Below, piece by piece: positions 1-12,345 of a stretch of 64,000 nt of DNA. Location: contig JAJEKV010000075.1 of the NCBI GenBank assembly GCA_021234155.1, positions 2,783,280 to 2,847,279 on the forward strand. Direction: 5' to 3'. The DNA comes from Isoetes taiwanensis. Lineage: Eukaryota > Streptophyta > Lycopodiopsida > Isoetales > Isoetaceae. The position numbers were made by a program, and so were the translations under genes. How positions within the stretch are numbered: position 1 is the first letter of the stretch; each line of letters opens with the position of its first letter. The notes below the pieces were generated by a model. That model was not told where the DNA came from, did no database searches, and was given only the letters and a program-made list of their open reading frames with translations.

Positions 1-290
1 TGCTATTTTTCAGAAATGACGAAAATGTTTTTTAAATGGAAGGGCATTTTAGGTGATACGATAATATAAAACAATTATGACTTTGAAAATTTCAGCTCTG
101 TTTTAAATGATTCTACTGTTGTTGGACAGACCTCACTCTCTATAAGTTGCATGAAGGACTTTCTAGTTTGATTAGTTACAAAGAAGTTATTAGTATTTCA
201 GCCAAACACTTTTGGGGGCATTTTGGTAACTTTTGGAAAGTACAGCGGCATTTGGTAATTTTTCCTAAATGGAATGAGGTAAGGGTCCTC
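1..290. repeat. Dispersed repeat R1, copy 1
   Basis: About 290 bp matching 52640-52890 in the same orientation. Shared blocks include the run around agggcattttaggt and the run around ggcattttggtaacttttgg. The copies differ by substitutions and small indels, so this is an old dispersed repeat. No coding potential is seen in it. The family is not recognised. Confidence 0.7.
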
Positions 291-439
291 GCTCTCCACT
301 TTGCTTCTAGAAAATGGATGAACGCTCTAAGACTTTTGATTTTTGATGCAGAAAAACAGGGTGCGTGGGCTCTCTTTAAACCATAGGTCTAGAAAATTAC
401 TTGAATCCAACTGGTGGCAACCATTCGATGGAATGGAGT

Positions 440-545
440 TCGGTGTAACTAATCTACAACAGGATCTAGGATCTAGAGATTATCGCGATAATCTCCATAT
501 CTAGCCATTGATATTTGGATCGTGTGGCTCCGGCATGGCAATTTT
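440..545 (+). repeat. Repeat R4, copy 1 (inverted partner at 53136-53243)
   Basis: About 105 bp beginning taactaatctacaacagg. It contains the hairpin gattatcgcgataatc and ends near ggcatggcaatt. The reverse complement of 53136-53243 matches over its whole length, with gattatcatgataatc at the hairpin. The two copies face each other some 52 kb apart. They may be two insertions of one MITE family or the ends of a large element; no matching target duplication is visible. Confidence 0.65.
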
Positions 546-981
546 TGATGTTCACACTACGCACGGCATTTAGAAATCCCACTTGGAGCATGCATTTTTA
601 CTTCCGAAAAAAAAGGGACCCTGAAATTATAGGGCCAAACAGCAGGTTTTTTCAATCCGAAAAACACAGTCGAGATTCAGTCGATTCAATCCGTCCGTCC
701 CCTGCTTCCGTCCGTCCCCTGCTGTCCCCTTCTAACCGGCGCCGCCAATATTTCCGGCGGATAAATGCCGGAAAAGCAAGAAAAGGATAAAATTTCAGGG
801 TCCATTTTTTTTTCGTCGGTGAATTTCAGCGACCTCGAAATTTCACCGAAATTACACCTTCCTAAAAAATTGGTCAGCAGGTCTAAAACCTCCACTTCGG
901 TAAACACACGTGCTCATCAAACTGAATCTACCCACAAAAGTGCTCAAAATATTTGCATTCTGCCCACAAAATATCCAAAAT

Positions 982-988
<7 letters not shown>
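546..988. other. Unannotated stretch
   Basis: No supportable gene. There is a short duplicated run (cgtccgtcccctgc, twice near 690-720) and blocks of low-complexity sequence leading into the (TC)n tract. Small ORFs here overlap on both strands and show no recognisable domain. Confidence 0.5.

Positions 989-1045
<57 letters not shown>
989..1045. repeat. (TC)n microsatellite
   Basis: Uninterrupted TC dinucleotide tract of roughly 28 units. ORFs that read through it as Ser-Leu or Arg-Glu repeats are artefacts of the tract. Confidence 0.97.
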
Positions 1046-1047
<2 letters not shown>

Positions 1048-1315
1048 CGTCGGCCAGCTTCATGGATCATGGTTGCACAGTTCGGTCCAAACAAAATTTT
1101 CCATAAAAGCGGGAGTTACCTAAATACTAGATGTCGCTAAATTTCACGGGTGCCAAAATGGCTCCTCCCTTTAACGGAAAAGTGTAATGGGAACCCTAAC
1201 AACGATTAGGGGCATTTTGTCTCTCAAAGGGAGAGCCAAATTTTTGACTCTCCCTTCATCTCTCGCCATCTCCCATCTCTCCCCATCTCTCAAATTGTCT
1301 CTCAACCCCCATGTG

Positions 1316-1480
<165 letters not shown>

Positions 1481-1579
1481 GTTTGTGAGCACGGGGGCCA
1501 GCCCTCGCTAATGATGGGTGGAAAAAGGTGGAAAAAATACAAAAGAAATTTTTTCACACGGAACTGGGCACTAAAATGC

Positions 1580-2395
1580 AAACGCCATATGATATGATGT
1601 TAGGAGAGTGCGGGATGCTACCCCTTGAAGCTGAAGCTCCTTGCAAAACCTTGCATTATCTGCATAAGGTTTTATATGATATGCCCAGGAATAGCTTGCT
1701 AAGAATTGCCGCAGCAGAGAGTAGTGACAAAGGTTGGTATGCGGATATTAGTAGATGGTCGGGTGAAATGGGGATGGATATTCACGAATTGCGAGATGAA
1801 TCAGAAGATATTGAGGGATGGGTTCTAAGAGTGTTCTCACTAAGACATGGAGCACGCCACCGTGAAGAAAGAGTACTATCGGACTCGGATGAATCCCACA
1901 TTGAAGGCAACAAGTAAAGATCTTAGTGAACCCATATCTATGAAGCATAGGCAAGCAATTGCGAGGATCCGGTTAAGCTCGCACCATCTTGGTGTGGAGG
2001 TAGGGAGATGGGCAAACATCGCTCATGATCTTAGACACTGTAACTTGTGTAGTGACGGTGTGGTGGAGGATGAGGCTCATATATTACTTTGTTGTCGTGT
2101 TTATTCAGACTTAAGAGTCATACATGGGATCAGTGCTACCTCCCTTGAGGAGTTCTTTCGGTACCCAGGGGCATCCATTGGGGGATATATTGTTGACATT
2201 CTTAAACATAGAGATGCTTGTTTGAAAAATCAGAAGGCACGAGAGGAGCCCAGTGTGTTACTCTCAGAAGACGCACTGGATGACTTGTTTTATAATTTTG
2301 AATGTAACTTGTAAACGTCTCATAGACCTGGTGGTCTCGAAGACGAAATAATAGATTTCATTTCATTTCATTTCTTTTTGTTGTTGTTTTTTTTT
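1580..2395 (+). pseudogene. LINE retrotransposon 3' remnant (RT zinc-binding region)
   Basis: The 3' end of a non-LTR retrotransposon ORF2 in two frames. Frame one (about 1591-1917) holds a stretch like the region after the reverse transcriptase (LHYLHKVLYDMPRNSLLR). Frame two (1847-2314) holds ISMKHRQAIARIRLSSHHL followed by CNLCSDGVVEDEAHILLCC. That is the zf-RVT pattern of plant LINE and LINE-derived proteins. A frameshift near 1850-1910 separates the two parts. The catalytic reverse transcriptase and endonuclease are absent, so this is a 5'-truncated copy. After the stop comes a short tail with repeated atttc units and a T run, consistent with a LINE 3' end. The 5' boundary is not defined. 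Confidence 0.75.
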
Positions 2396-5300
2396 TTTTA
2401 TAACTCATGGGTTTAATTATTCATGCATGTGAGTAGTACACAGTAGGTATGATAGCTTTTGTTGGACCATGGTTCTAAAAGTTAGAGCTTGAGTGGGGTT
2501 GATAAACCCTTTATTTTAAACTAAGGGGAGTGCACACCAATAATATAGTCTGTAGTATTGGTTGTCTTGAAATACTCGGACCATGGTTCTTTATGGCTTA
2601 TGTGGCCATAAGCATGCTAATACTTGGCTTTAGTTTTATAAAAATACAAGATATCTAAATTAACAGGGTATAATATTTATATGGCACTAGGGTAACGTGC
2701 CCCTCCTTTTCTGTATATCTCCACAAACTGTCTAGATCAATGGTTTAGGGCACTGGCATTGGAAACATAGATACGATTTACATGAGTTAAGTCCGGTCCA
2801 CGCCTACAAACCCTGATTGAGGACCAAAGTAGTAGGGGCAGTGGGCAAAACGTCTATTCCGGGTACAAGGGCTGGAACTCGAGGTATGCTACCCTGACAA
2901 AAAGGCAGCCGCAGCTACAAACTTCTCTGAATATATAGATCTTGTAAGCTATAGGCAAGCTATAAGTATGGTCCAAGATCTTGGATTGACAGGATAGCAT
3001 GCCAGAATCCGGAAGTAGGTGTCCTTGTGGTACAGATTATGGGCGGGAATAAATGCCCTGGGGATAATTACTATAACTACAGGATGTTTGAGCATTCAGA
3101 CGAATTTGATTCTGATGGGTGCCATATTAGCCCTAATGCTGAAGAAGTGTTAGAAGAAGGGTGGCTGGCTGTCGAGTTCAAGGCTTGTCTTGGTGTAAGG
3201 CTGACTGATATGGAGGCTGAAGCTTACTCTGGAGGTAAACGCCCATGGCATAACTATCAAGGATCTGGTGCCCAAAAGCAGAGGTATATGGGCAAGCAAA
3301 GTGGTGAAGGTAGCAGATTTGCAGGCTCTAACTACAGAGACAATGTTCCAGACACACAAGAGAGGATGATCTAGAGTGTGAACTCGAGGACATTTAGGTT
3401 TGGATCAGATAAATCTAAATGTAAATGTGAGATAAATTGATACTGATTCTTGCATAACAAAGCTGGATGTAAATAGGTAAAACAGGTGGTTTTTCAGATA
3501 ATAGTCCTTTAGGATATATACATACATCTCAAGTTAACCTTTTATGGGTTTTTGGCAATGGTCACGATGGTGCTTACTGTTGTTGTATAACAGTAAGGTT
3601 TTATAGGTGATACCACAGGAGTTGTATTGATAAATTTTAACTTTAAGCTTAGAGAATATATAAGCATTTCAGATTGATCAAGTTTAGGCTTTAAGATTTC
3701 TGGCTAGGTATTGAATTGAGGGTAAAACGGGTTACAATAGGTGACCAGCGAAAAGCTGAGAAACCTAATGTACCTTTTGGCCCCTCACTCATTACCATTC
3801 TTATGCTAATGTTGTGTTGTTTGGCTGCAGATACCGGTTTCTATTCCTATTGTCGTCTTTTTTATTTTCAAGTTCAAACCCTGGCTGGAAACATGGATCA
3901 TATTTACGGAGTTCTAAGATGAAGCACACTAAAGAAGCTGATACACTGCTGAGCATAGTCTTAAGGGAAGAATTACTTACCTCGGTCTATAATTGTAGTT
4001 GAATTCTGAATATGGAGACAACAAGGACATGATCCAGAATATGAACTCAGTATGTTATTGCTGTTTTTTTGTTGAAAGTCTGGTGGCAGCACAGTATGCC
4101 TGCATATTACCCATTTTTCGAATGCAGAACATTTAACCTTTTAGTGGCACTACATAGACATAATGATGATGCTGTTTATGTTTCTATCCAAACAGTGAGT
4201 ATTTTACAGTTGTATACCTGAAATTGCATATGAACACAAAATGACAAGTTTATATTTTGATTGAAATTCTGGTAGTAGTAATGGTAAAATGCATACTTCC
4301 CATTTTTTATACAGAAATGCTGGAAATTTAGTGGCAGGCTGACCATTTAGTGGCAGTACGTAGAACTATTGTAGAAGTTGGTTATTTTCTTATACATACA
4401 GTGTGAACATGACAGTTTAATGCTTGAAAGGCATATGGTAGTTTGCGTGGCATTAGTGCAATACTCCACATATAGCTGAAGGTTGTTTCCTGCTACAGTT
4501 TCTGTAGTTTTGCTTTAACAGTATCTAATTTAAGATATAGGTTGCAGTGACCATTAATTCAATACGTAATGATCAGGAGTTCACCAGTTGCATAAATAAT
4601 ATATTTAAGAGGATAAAGGACACAAGTTATGATAGAGTTTCTAACAGTAAGGCTAGTAATGGATACAGAGATACACGCTTCTAAATCTTAAGAAAACATA
4701 ATGGAATGCTGCTTAGAAAATCATAACAAAATCACAGATCAGATATAAGTGAGTCATATAGGTCGTAAAAGACAAACATAGACCGAGTTAAATACGAATT
4801 AGTCTGCAAAGGACCAATCCTAAACTTGACGTGAATGCAGGAGGGTATAAAGTAGTAGTTGGTGGTTTTGACATTACTTGTAAGATTGATCTAGATTCAA
4901 TATGATTGTGTAAAGACTTGTTAACATTAAACACTTGTTTATGACCCACTAGGGTTCATCTAGTTTCAATGGTTTAAATAATTAATTTTGACTATGGACT
5001 GGATACCCAAGGTTCTGAGATGAATGATGCCATCAGGGAACTTGTTCCTAGTATGGGAAGATAAGACTACAGTGGGGATTGACCCATGTAGATGTCATGG
5101 CTAGTTGGCTGCTGTCTAGGCTAGTGTGGACTGGATTTTTTTTTTCCTTGCAAATAAGAGATTTTGCCATAGCCAGAAGCTCCAAGGAGAAAGAAAAGGA
5201 TCCGAAGATCATAATTCTACTCAAGAAACTCCTCCTGCAAGCTTGCGCTAGAAGGGATCAATTATTTAGGTCTTGGTCCTCATCCTTGGAGCTAAAAATA

Positions 5301-5479
5301 CTCCCAAAATTTCTCGTCTTCCTCTTCGTCCAAATTCGAATCCTAAGGAATAGAGATGTTTTGCTTTTTGTAGAGGACAAAAAAAAAAAAGCAAAAGAAA
5401 AGAGAGGGACAAGAAGAAGCAAGCAAAAGGAAGAAACAAGCTTCTTGCTAAGGACCCAAGCTTATTTGTCGGGGCCAAA
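2396..5479. other. Stretch without a confident gene
   Basis: AT-rich sequence with several small ORFs. The best is 3027-3374 on the plus strand (115 codons, charged and glycine-rich towards its end), with no recognised domain and no paralogue in the window. It could be an exon of an unknown gene or chance. No repeat structure, RNA gene or terminal repeat was recognised here. Confidence 0.4.
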
Positions 5480-5960
5480 AGCGTGATCTTGTCGGTCCAA
5501 AAGATTGAAATTGCCGGATTAAGGGATAATCTTCTCAAGTCTAGTTTAATGAGAACAACCCAACTGACTTCGCAGGTTATTTTGCATAACCCACTTTAGG
5601 AGAGGGTTAGCTTCCTCAAATAGGCAGAAATGTAACTAGACTGACATATATTCATGAACGAGGAGTAAACTATGAACAACAGTAATAATACTACCAGGTA
5701 ACACCTATGGACACCCATAATCCATAATGCAATGAGGGACATCCTACTCGGTCAGACACTAAGGATTCATACTACCTAGATAAGATCAAAGTTATAACAT
5801 TTGGGATCCTACCCAGCCAGACACTAAGAGTTCAAACTAACTAGATAAGATTATCATGCTAACTACGAGTATATGTTATATTAACAAGTAATTTATGGAG
5901 CGAACATTTCTTTGGTTCTAAACATGTGGAGTTGGACACACTATTAACATCCAATGTTTG
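5480..5960 (+). repeat. Dispersed repeat R2, copy 1
   Basis: Direct-orientation match to about 54250-54955. Shared blocks include cttgatcttgtcggtccaaa, aagattgaaattg, ggttattttgcataaccca and atgttatattaacaagtaat. The second copy has extra internal sequence. Both copies contain short internally repeated phrases (agataagatcaaag, cagacactaag). It carries no ORF of note and the family is unknown. Confidence 0.75.
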
Positions 5961-6300
5961 ATTATACAATACAGAAATAATCTTAGCATATTCATTATGT
6001 ACAATAGTCAAAATTTCATCAACGCGATGGCATGTGCACATATAAGATTGTTTTTGCAATATAAAGCATGATTTCATTAATTGGAGAAAATAATGCAATT
6101 TTGAGAATTTTAAGCACACCTAATTTGCTCAAGCACAAATACTTTCACCTAGTTCTCGAGCCCAAGAAACATGAGGTAATTAACATACACATATACATAC
6201 AAATTATGTGTTATACTTGTACGTGTACATGATACTTGTAGAAGCCCAATAATGGCACTACATTCTACACCAATAATTCACATCAATAATTTTACTTCAC

Positions 6301-6308
6301 TATAAAAA
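6301..6308 (+). promoter_or_regulatory. TATA box of the small gene, copy 1
   Basis: tataaaaa, 43 bp before the ATG at 6344, preceded by a conserved block (caataattttacttcac). The second copy has the same block and a TATA (tataaaag) at 7007-7014. Conservation of the block in both tandem copies supports a real promoter. Confidence 0.6.
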
Positions 6309-6343
6309 TAGCTCGATTCGGGGGTAGAGGTCATTCATCTTCC

Positions 6344-6586
6344 ATGGCTTCCTCGATGCCTCGTTCAGAGCACATCCGATCTTTCAAGTGCTACTTGAGC
6401 TACAACGATCTGAACGAATGCGCTAGAAATGGTATTAATCTTGATCCATGGCTCCAATCTAAAGCTGATGGTCCTGCTAGTGCTTGCAAGAAGCTCACTC
6501 GTGTTGTGGTCCACATTTACTGGCTTCCTGATCAGGAGATCTATGAGCTGAATAGCATCACGAGCTTTGGTGTTAATGATGAATGA
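6344..6586 (+). CDS. Small unknown protein, tandem copy 1
   Basis: An 80-codon intact ORF. I do not recognise the family. A start at 6344 fits the TATA box 43 bp upstream. The paralogous copy (7024-7086 joined to 13185-13343) aligns along the length. Shared features are a KC pair near residue 15, S..(N/S)DL, NLDPWL against LLDPYL, a VxVHIYWLP against IMIHLIWLP-like strand, YE(L/I)..IT and an acidic end (NDE against DDE). Retention of these through diverged copies argues for past selection on the protein. There is no signal peptide and no membrane segment. It could be a small single-domain protein of the host, or a cargo gene of element A, whose DUF7869 gene ends only 139 bp beyond copy 2. Confidence 0.6.
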   Translation: MASSMPRSEHIRSFKCYLSYNDLNECARNGINLDPWLQSKADGPASACKKLTRVVVHIYWLPDQEIYELNSITSFGVNDE

Positions 6587-7023
6587 ATCTGTATCTGCTA
6601 AGGATATAATAATGACATGAGTACCTATGAAGTATATATTACAATCACTGTTATCAGTGATGACTACTGTATTTGTTTATGATATAATAATGGTATGAGC
6701 ACCTATGCACTATGTAAGGATGTAATAGCACAATGAATATTGTTTGATGTATCATACCTGAGTGTAGTGTAAGGGTGTGCTCTTCGACTTCCAGTATATC
6801 TGCAAGCAGTCCCTAATTTCAAGCACACCTGAATTACTCAAGCACAAAAACTTCTACCATATTAAAATCCACAAAACACGTTTTAAAAGCATACACATAT
6901 CCATACGAAAGATGTATTATACTTGTATGTATACAACAGTCTTATACACGAGCAATAATGGCGGTAAAGTCTACCCCAATAATTCACCTCAATAATTCTA
7001 CTTCACTATAAAAGCTTCTCACA

Positions 7024-7086
7024 GTTCACCACATCGAGGCGATCAAGTGCTCAATGAGCCACTCTGATCTTGTCGGTTGCCTAGAC
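7024..7086 (+). pseudogene. 5' part of small unknown gene, copy 2, cut by hAT
   Basis: The coding start of the tandem paralogue of the 6344-6586 gene. It reads in frame as far as the 8-bp target duplication. The only ATG in this frame is at 7054, about ten codons inside the point matching copy 1, so the original start may have been lost or the protein may be shorter. The reading frame resumes after the hAT element at 13185; with one copy of the duplication removed the two parts join in frame. Confidence 0.6.
7079..7086. repeat. hAT target-site duplication, left
   Basis: gcctagac, identical to 13177-13184 on the other side of the element. Eight bases is the duplication length made by hAT transposases. 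Confidence 0.93.
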
Positions 7087-7194
7087 CAGGGATAGGTTCA
7101 ATACGGTTTGACGCTTTATACCTTTAATAATGCATTATGAATTGAATGATACTGGCACAAATTTGCCGTGATAAAACGCAAAAAAATAATCTGA

Positions 7195-7500
7195 AAAAAA
7201 CAATTCCGGCGGTTAAAAAATTTCGCGACGCCGAAAACAACAAAATCGCGTCTGACGCTGAAAATATTTTCAGCGACGCTGAAATTTCGGTTCACGTCGC
7301 CGAAACCAAATTTTTTTCGGCGTGCGTGAAAACCACGCCCGCAGCGTCGCCGAAAATATTTTCGTGTCGCCGCGGTTTAGTTGTTTTCGCGATACGCCGA
7401 ATAATTAAACTTTCGACGTCTGAAACTGAAGATTTTCGGCGACGCCGAAAATATTTTCGCGTCGTGGTTTTGTTGTCTTCGCGTACGCGAAAATTTTCGA
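7195..7500. repeat. hAT left subterminal repeats
   Basis: Many copies of gacgctgaaa, gacgccgaaa and the palindrome gaaaatattttc, in both orientations. The same words occur at the right end (12840-13080). They are probable transposase binding sites. ORFs through this block are repeat artefacts. Confidence 0.75.
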
Positions 7501-7909
7501 GCTGTTTTGCCCGGTTTACTAAGCAAAAAAATAATTTGCGCCAATTGTTTGGCCCTCGTTTTGTGGCAATCATTAATAGTATATATAAGAAAAACGTGAT
7601 TAGCCCTAGAATTCACCTCGAACGTTGACCGCCAGGTTGAGTCAAAATACTCCTTGGGAAACGGTTTGCCTTTGAGGTGTCGTTTTTCGAGTCACGAGCC
7701 TGACGTTGGATACTGGAACGTGAGTTTACCCGGCCCCTGGTTTTTCCAGCCTTGGGTTCGTGATCCGCTTCCATAGAATATCCTATAGGGTCCGTCCAAC
7801 CCCCTTGATTCTTTCGCGGAGCGTCGGCGTAACATATGCATTGTGAGCTTGCTCCTTTGCATATATCGTCTTCCTTTAGTTCGTGTAATCAAGGAGTCGA
7901 TAAGAGACA

Positions 7910-9215
7910 TTGTCGACAGTCCGAGCAATGGTGGCTACCGGTCACGCATCTACCTCTGGAGGTGCAGGCAGCGGTCATGCATCCACCTCTAGAGGTGCGA
8001 GGGATCGTGTGCCGTGGCGGCCACGGGATCGCAACTCGCCCACGTGGTCGCCAGATGCTCGAGTTGCGGGTCGGAAAAGAGGCCCAGAATGGGAGTTTAT
8101 GAAAGAGTTTGGTGTAAATGAGTGGCAATGTGTGTTTTGTGGATACTCATCGGTAAATGGTTCTGCAACAAGAATTCGAGCTCACATCTTACGTGAACGA
8201 GACGCCGGTGTCGCAACTTGTACCGTACCGCATCTGACTTTACTTGCGAAAGGATGCCATTGAAAGATTGTCTCGACTGGATGGGATACGCAAAACGAAG
8301 AATAATATGAGAAAAAGACAAGTTACGAATACTCAAGAGCAGTGCCGGGCAGGAGCAGACGAAGATAACTATACCACCCCCTTGGGACAAAGATACCAAT
8401 CGAGGGGTGGACTAGGGTCAATAGGTATAAGCACGGAGAAACAGAGAATGATAGAGACAATTGAAATAGTGGAAAGACAGACGAAGCAACAGAGGGTTGA
8501 TCATTGCTTAACATCAGAGCAACTGAAGAAGACGCAATTGAAGGTTGTAGAGGCATTTTTATATGCTGGGTTGTCTCCACATATTTTGGAGCACAAAGCA
8601 ATGAAAGAAGCCTTCCAGGAAGTTGCCAAAGCAGGACCGGCTTTTAGATTGCCTTCATACAAGCATGCCAACAATAAAATGGTTGATGAAATACATGGAA
8701 AAATGGTTGAGAGGGTGGAGATGAAGTTGTGTCGTGTGACTGAAGCGCGGCCAGCTTCATTAGTGACTGATGGTTGGAGCAATGTAAACAAGGACCATCT
8801 TATTAATTTCATGATCGTGTATCCAGGGGGTGAAGTATTTTTGAAAACCGTAGAAACCAAAACTGACCAAGTGACCGGAGATTGGATTTTTCAGAAAACA
8901 AAGGCCGTGATAGAGAGTTTTGGACCGAAGAGAATATTTCAAGTTGTAATGGATAACGCGTCTAATTGCAAGCTAGCGGGTCAATTATTGGAGTCCGAAT
9001 TTTCAGGGTTGCATGCTACTAGTTGCCAATGCCATTGCCTGAACCTATTGCTGAAGGACTGGTTCTCACAGCACACGTGGTTCAAAGATCCTATTCAGAA
9101 AGCGCTGCTGCTCTCTCCATTTGCCGAGCAGCTGACATCTCAAGCTCGTTCTCCATGCCATGCTGCCAAGGAGGGGGGGGTCCTCAAATTAGAGGGAACC
9201 GAAAAATCATGTTGA
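7910..9215 (+). pseudogene. hAT transposase (BED finger and DUF659-type region), truncated
   Basis: Two overlapping ORFs. The first (7910-8263) contains a BED-type zinc finger: W-QCVFCGYSS followed by a spaced RIRAHIL. The second (8244-9215) continues with EAFLYAGLSPHILEH, LVTDGWSNVNKDHLINFMI and VVMDNASNCKLAG, then SCQCHCLNLLLKD. That is the DUF659/hAT order, including the first catalytic Asp (TDGWS) and second Asp (MDNAS). A frameshift separates the finger from the core. The ORF drifts out of similarity after about 9080 and the C-terminal dimerisation domain is missing, so the copy cannot be autonomous. Its orientation matches the element. Confidence 0.85.
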
Positions 9216-10190
9216 TCCTGCTGCTCTGACGCACCCACATTCCGTGGAATTGGGTTCGATTCTTCGTCCTGTTCGTGGGACATAATTTGGAGTGCTGACT
9301 TCTATAGGTGCCCTGACTGACTTGTATAGGTGTGCTTTGATTTCTTGTCTTTATAATTTTCGTTAGCTGCGACATATAAAAAAGCACAGAATAAATAACA
9401 CAAAAAACACACGAAAAGAAAAGCCAAGCTACACAACACACATGGACAATAATCTTTCAAATAGCATCAGATAAGTGTTTAATAAATTTATTTGGAATAT
9501 TATGTAATACAAGGATGTTTGAATGTAAGTGAATATGCACGCTAGGCGTGACTAGGACCAGCTTGGTCTAATGCATCGTCGCCACCCTGGCCAAGTTGAA
9601 GAATCCAATCTGATTCCAATTGTGGCCTCGTGCACGGAATTGGAGAGCAATGAAAACTGCTCCGCATTGTGTCAAGTAGCTGGGCCATATCAAATTTTCG
9701 TGTTTTGTCCCTCATTGGCGACTCAACGCAATGTTTCAAATAGTCGCACATTCTCCGATGCTTGCCTTGCTGCTCCAAGTTTTTTTTTTTGTTGAAGGCA
9801 AGATTTTTATTAATAATAATAAATGGTACATAAACCTTATTAAGGATCCCTTGAAGGGCCAGATAGGAAGAATTATTCCCATAACAACTATAATTACACT
9901 AGCACAGTTGTAGAGAAATTCAGTACTCCATTTGAAACCCCGCTCAACTTCTTCCCTCTCAGAGCAAGTACTACGGGGACCTCTAACAAATTCCCTCTAA
10001 CAAGTTCTTGTGCGGTACTAGAGAAAGGAGTCACCCTCTTCCCGCTCTAAGCTGTACTACAGGAGCAAGATTCCTCACTTTCTTGAATCCTTCACATCCG
10101 CCCTAGTGCCATATAGAAGTTGTCGTCCTGAAGACCAGATTAAGATTTAAAGCGCATATGCTCAAGTTTAGCCACAAAAACTGATCAGCC
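9216..10190. other. hAT interior without a confident gene
   Basis: Minus-strand ORF 9542-9778 (ending in a Gly/Asp-rich tail) has no recognised domain. Most of the rest is AT-rich. It may be filler between the deleted transposase and the captured minus-strand gene. Confidence 0.4.
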
Positions 10191-10731
10191 CTATTCAATT
10201 GGCATCAAACAAAGACTACCTGTTAAATGATGGATCAAGAAACACCTAAGTTCCAGCCCCGTAAGCTGCTCCAAGTTTCCTATTGACTCCATGTAGGAGT
10301 GCTTACTAGCAAAGTCAGCTAAGTAGTAGACAATGCACGCTGCCCCGTGTAAATCAAAGTCAACCCTTGCAGGCACTGTCTTCGAGCCACTACCAAAAAA
10401 AAAGATCATCATGCATATATGGATGCCTGGCCCTTTCCATCTCAATTCTTTTCTTACCTTCGCCATCCATACCCTTGTAATGCCATCGTTTTACCTCCAC
10501 TGTCTCGTGGATCAACCTGGATTCACCCCAATCACAAATGCCAATGTATACAGCCTGAGGATTAATACATCCCTTCTCCTTTCCATAATCAAAATGGAGC
10601 AATATATTGCCCCGATGCAAGTCCATATGCAAATATCTTTCTTGATGGAGCTTTAAGCCCGCTCTGAATGACATTGCTAAGTCCCCAACCCTAGAGGCAA
10701 CAAATAATTCTTTCTTTTCAAGGCTCCTCAA
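10191..10731 (-). pseudogene. Protein kinase-like fragment captured inside hAT
   Basis: The minus-strand ORF 10390-10731 contains LHQERYLHMDLHRGNILLHF and, later, IGICDWGESRLI. These resemble the catalytic loop (HxDLHxxN, with Met before Asp) and a DWG in place of the DFG motif of eukaryotic protein kinases. The downstream ORF (10191-10466), in another frame, continues with DFDLHGAACIVYYLADF, which resembles the helix-F region. The frame change falls at the A9 run at 10395-10403, suggesting a homopolymer frameshift. The N-lobe with the ATP loop is not seen. Lying antisense inside a hAT element, this is best read as a captured host gene piece. It could also be part of one longer minus-strand gene reaching 11856. 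Confidence 0.5.
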
Positions 10732-11100
10732 GCAGCCTCAAGTCCGCTCAACTCGGGGACAGCTCCCAACTTCTTAAATGCAAGCTCTGCAAAGGCATTG
10801 GACCCATGACTTGTAAAGAAGGTTGCCAACGAACCTCCATTCCAAAAAGGGAAAATTAAGCCTTGTCTTTCTAGGCCGGTTGTGCTACCAATGCAAACAG
10901 ATTATACACCCGTGCCTAACTTGCATTCCCGACTCCCTCATGTTCTTCAAAGATAGCTTCCACTAACTTATTGGGTTCTCAGACTATGCTGAAAATTATT
11001 ATGTTGAAGTTTTACACAATAAGGTTCATCCTTAATAAAACTAGACCCTAAAATATTGCACTTATACATTTGCGCCATATGAACCGAGAACCAATTAGAT

Positions 11101-11856
11101 TTATTCTTTTATTATTTGTGATGAATCTACCATGGCAAACCAAGTAGTCTTGGCATCTGCTCTTCTACGAGCTTCCCACTCCCTATCTGTCTCACTAGGA
11201 CGTTTGGCTTTTATGGTTTGCGCCAACACTTTCTTAACAAGATGGGGGGGTTGATGGGCTTCTTTCTTCAATTTTCTGTTGGTCCACGCCGCATTCCATG
11301 TGCTGGCTTTTTCTTTCAACTCTAGCCTCAAGCGATGACTACTCAAATTTGCAACTTCTGTGATCATATTGCCGGTAGTGCGGCTAATATTACCCACTAT
11401 CCATGTATACCTCTCTTGCTCACTTTTTTCAGGCTCTAGCTCCATCATTCAAGCTTAAAAGCCCTCTCGGCATCTTTTACCAGCCCCGCATGGTAGTCTA
11501 GCCATCCTTCCTCACCGCTAGTAATCAATTCCAAATCCCGAAATGAGGCATTGCCGCGGCCGATTACACAACCAGTTCATGAAATCTGGTCTCAAAGTAG
11601 ACCATGCTTGTTGTGGTCTACTTCTTTTCTGTGGCAGCGTCTCTTTGAAGATGACTCAGGTTGCGCTCAGAGTCTTTGTGTTTGAGACGCCAATGCCTCT
11701 ACTGGTTAGCGGCTCTATCTGAGACACTAATGCCACATTTGGTTGCAAGTTAACTTCCGCTCTCTCTTCCGAAGTCATAACTTTTTTTAAGGGATTGTCT
11801 AGCGTGGCTAGCAAAATGCGACTCCGCGATAATACACATGGCCCGACAAAGAACAC
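11101..11856 (-). pseudogene. Minus-strand coding fragments of unknown family
   Basis: Two ORFs on the strand of the kinase-like fragment. 11101-11448 is 115 codons, charged, with a predicted helical centre. 11656-11856 is 66 codons, starting MFFVGPCVLSRSR. Neither shows a domain I recognise. Their strand and position fit upstream exons of the same captured gene as the kinase fragment, but no convincing splice sites were established. They may be chance ORFs. Confidence 0.3.
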
Positions 11857-12322
11857 CTACAAGTCAAGCAAAGATAAAACTTTCAATTTAGTGCTTAGCA
11901 CATGAGGGTAAATCAACTCACTTTAACCAAAACAAAACACTAATTTTACGCTTCCTACACTAAGACCCTAACATGAGTATGTATGTGCAAGGCCAAGGAT
12001 AGGGTAACAAATAAAAGGACCAAAACACGATTTATGATCTATAGCCCAACTCTTTCGCCAAAATGCAAGGCTAGCAAGTTTTAAATGCATTGCACTTGTC
12101 CCAGGTCACGCTTTTTTCAAAAGACGAGACCAATCGAATGCTTATCAAAACATACGCCAGTTCCTATATTAGTGTCGGACTTTCATCAACAACACCATCA
12201 GGAACTAGGGTGTGAATTGATAAAACATTCTCCTAACCCTTAATAAAAGTGCAACGCACACCTTTCGACACCGCGTGACCAAGGCCAACAACGGCGTCAG
12301 GCGAGGGTTATACTCTTAATAA

Positions 12323-12345
12323 AGATAGATAGATAGATAGATAGT
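12323..12345. repeat. (GATA)n short microsatellite
   Basis: About five to six gata units inside the hAT element. Confidence 0.9.

Larger units (their letters stand above)
6112..6817 (+). repeat. Tandem duplication unit 1 (promoter plus small gene)
   Basis: The sequence starting aagcacacctaatttgctca and running through the small gene at 6344-6586 is repeated from about 6818 (aagcacacctgaattactca) onward. The duplicate covers the upstream region, the TATA box and the coding sequence. The second unit is split by the hAT element at 7087. The two units have diverged, so the duplication is not recent. Confidence 0.7.

Noticed and set aside
12323-12345. GATA-factor regulatory cluster
   Set aside because: A simple tetranucleotide microsatellite inside the hAT, with no gene start nearby.
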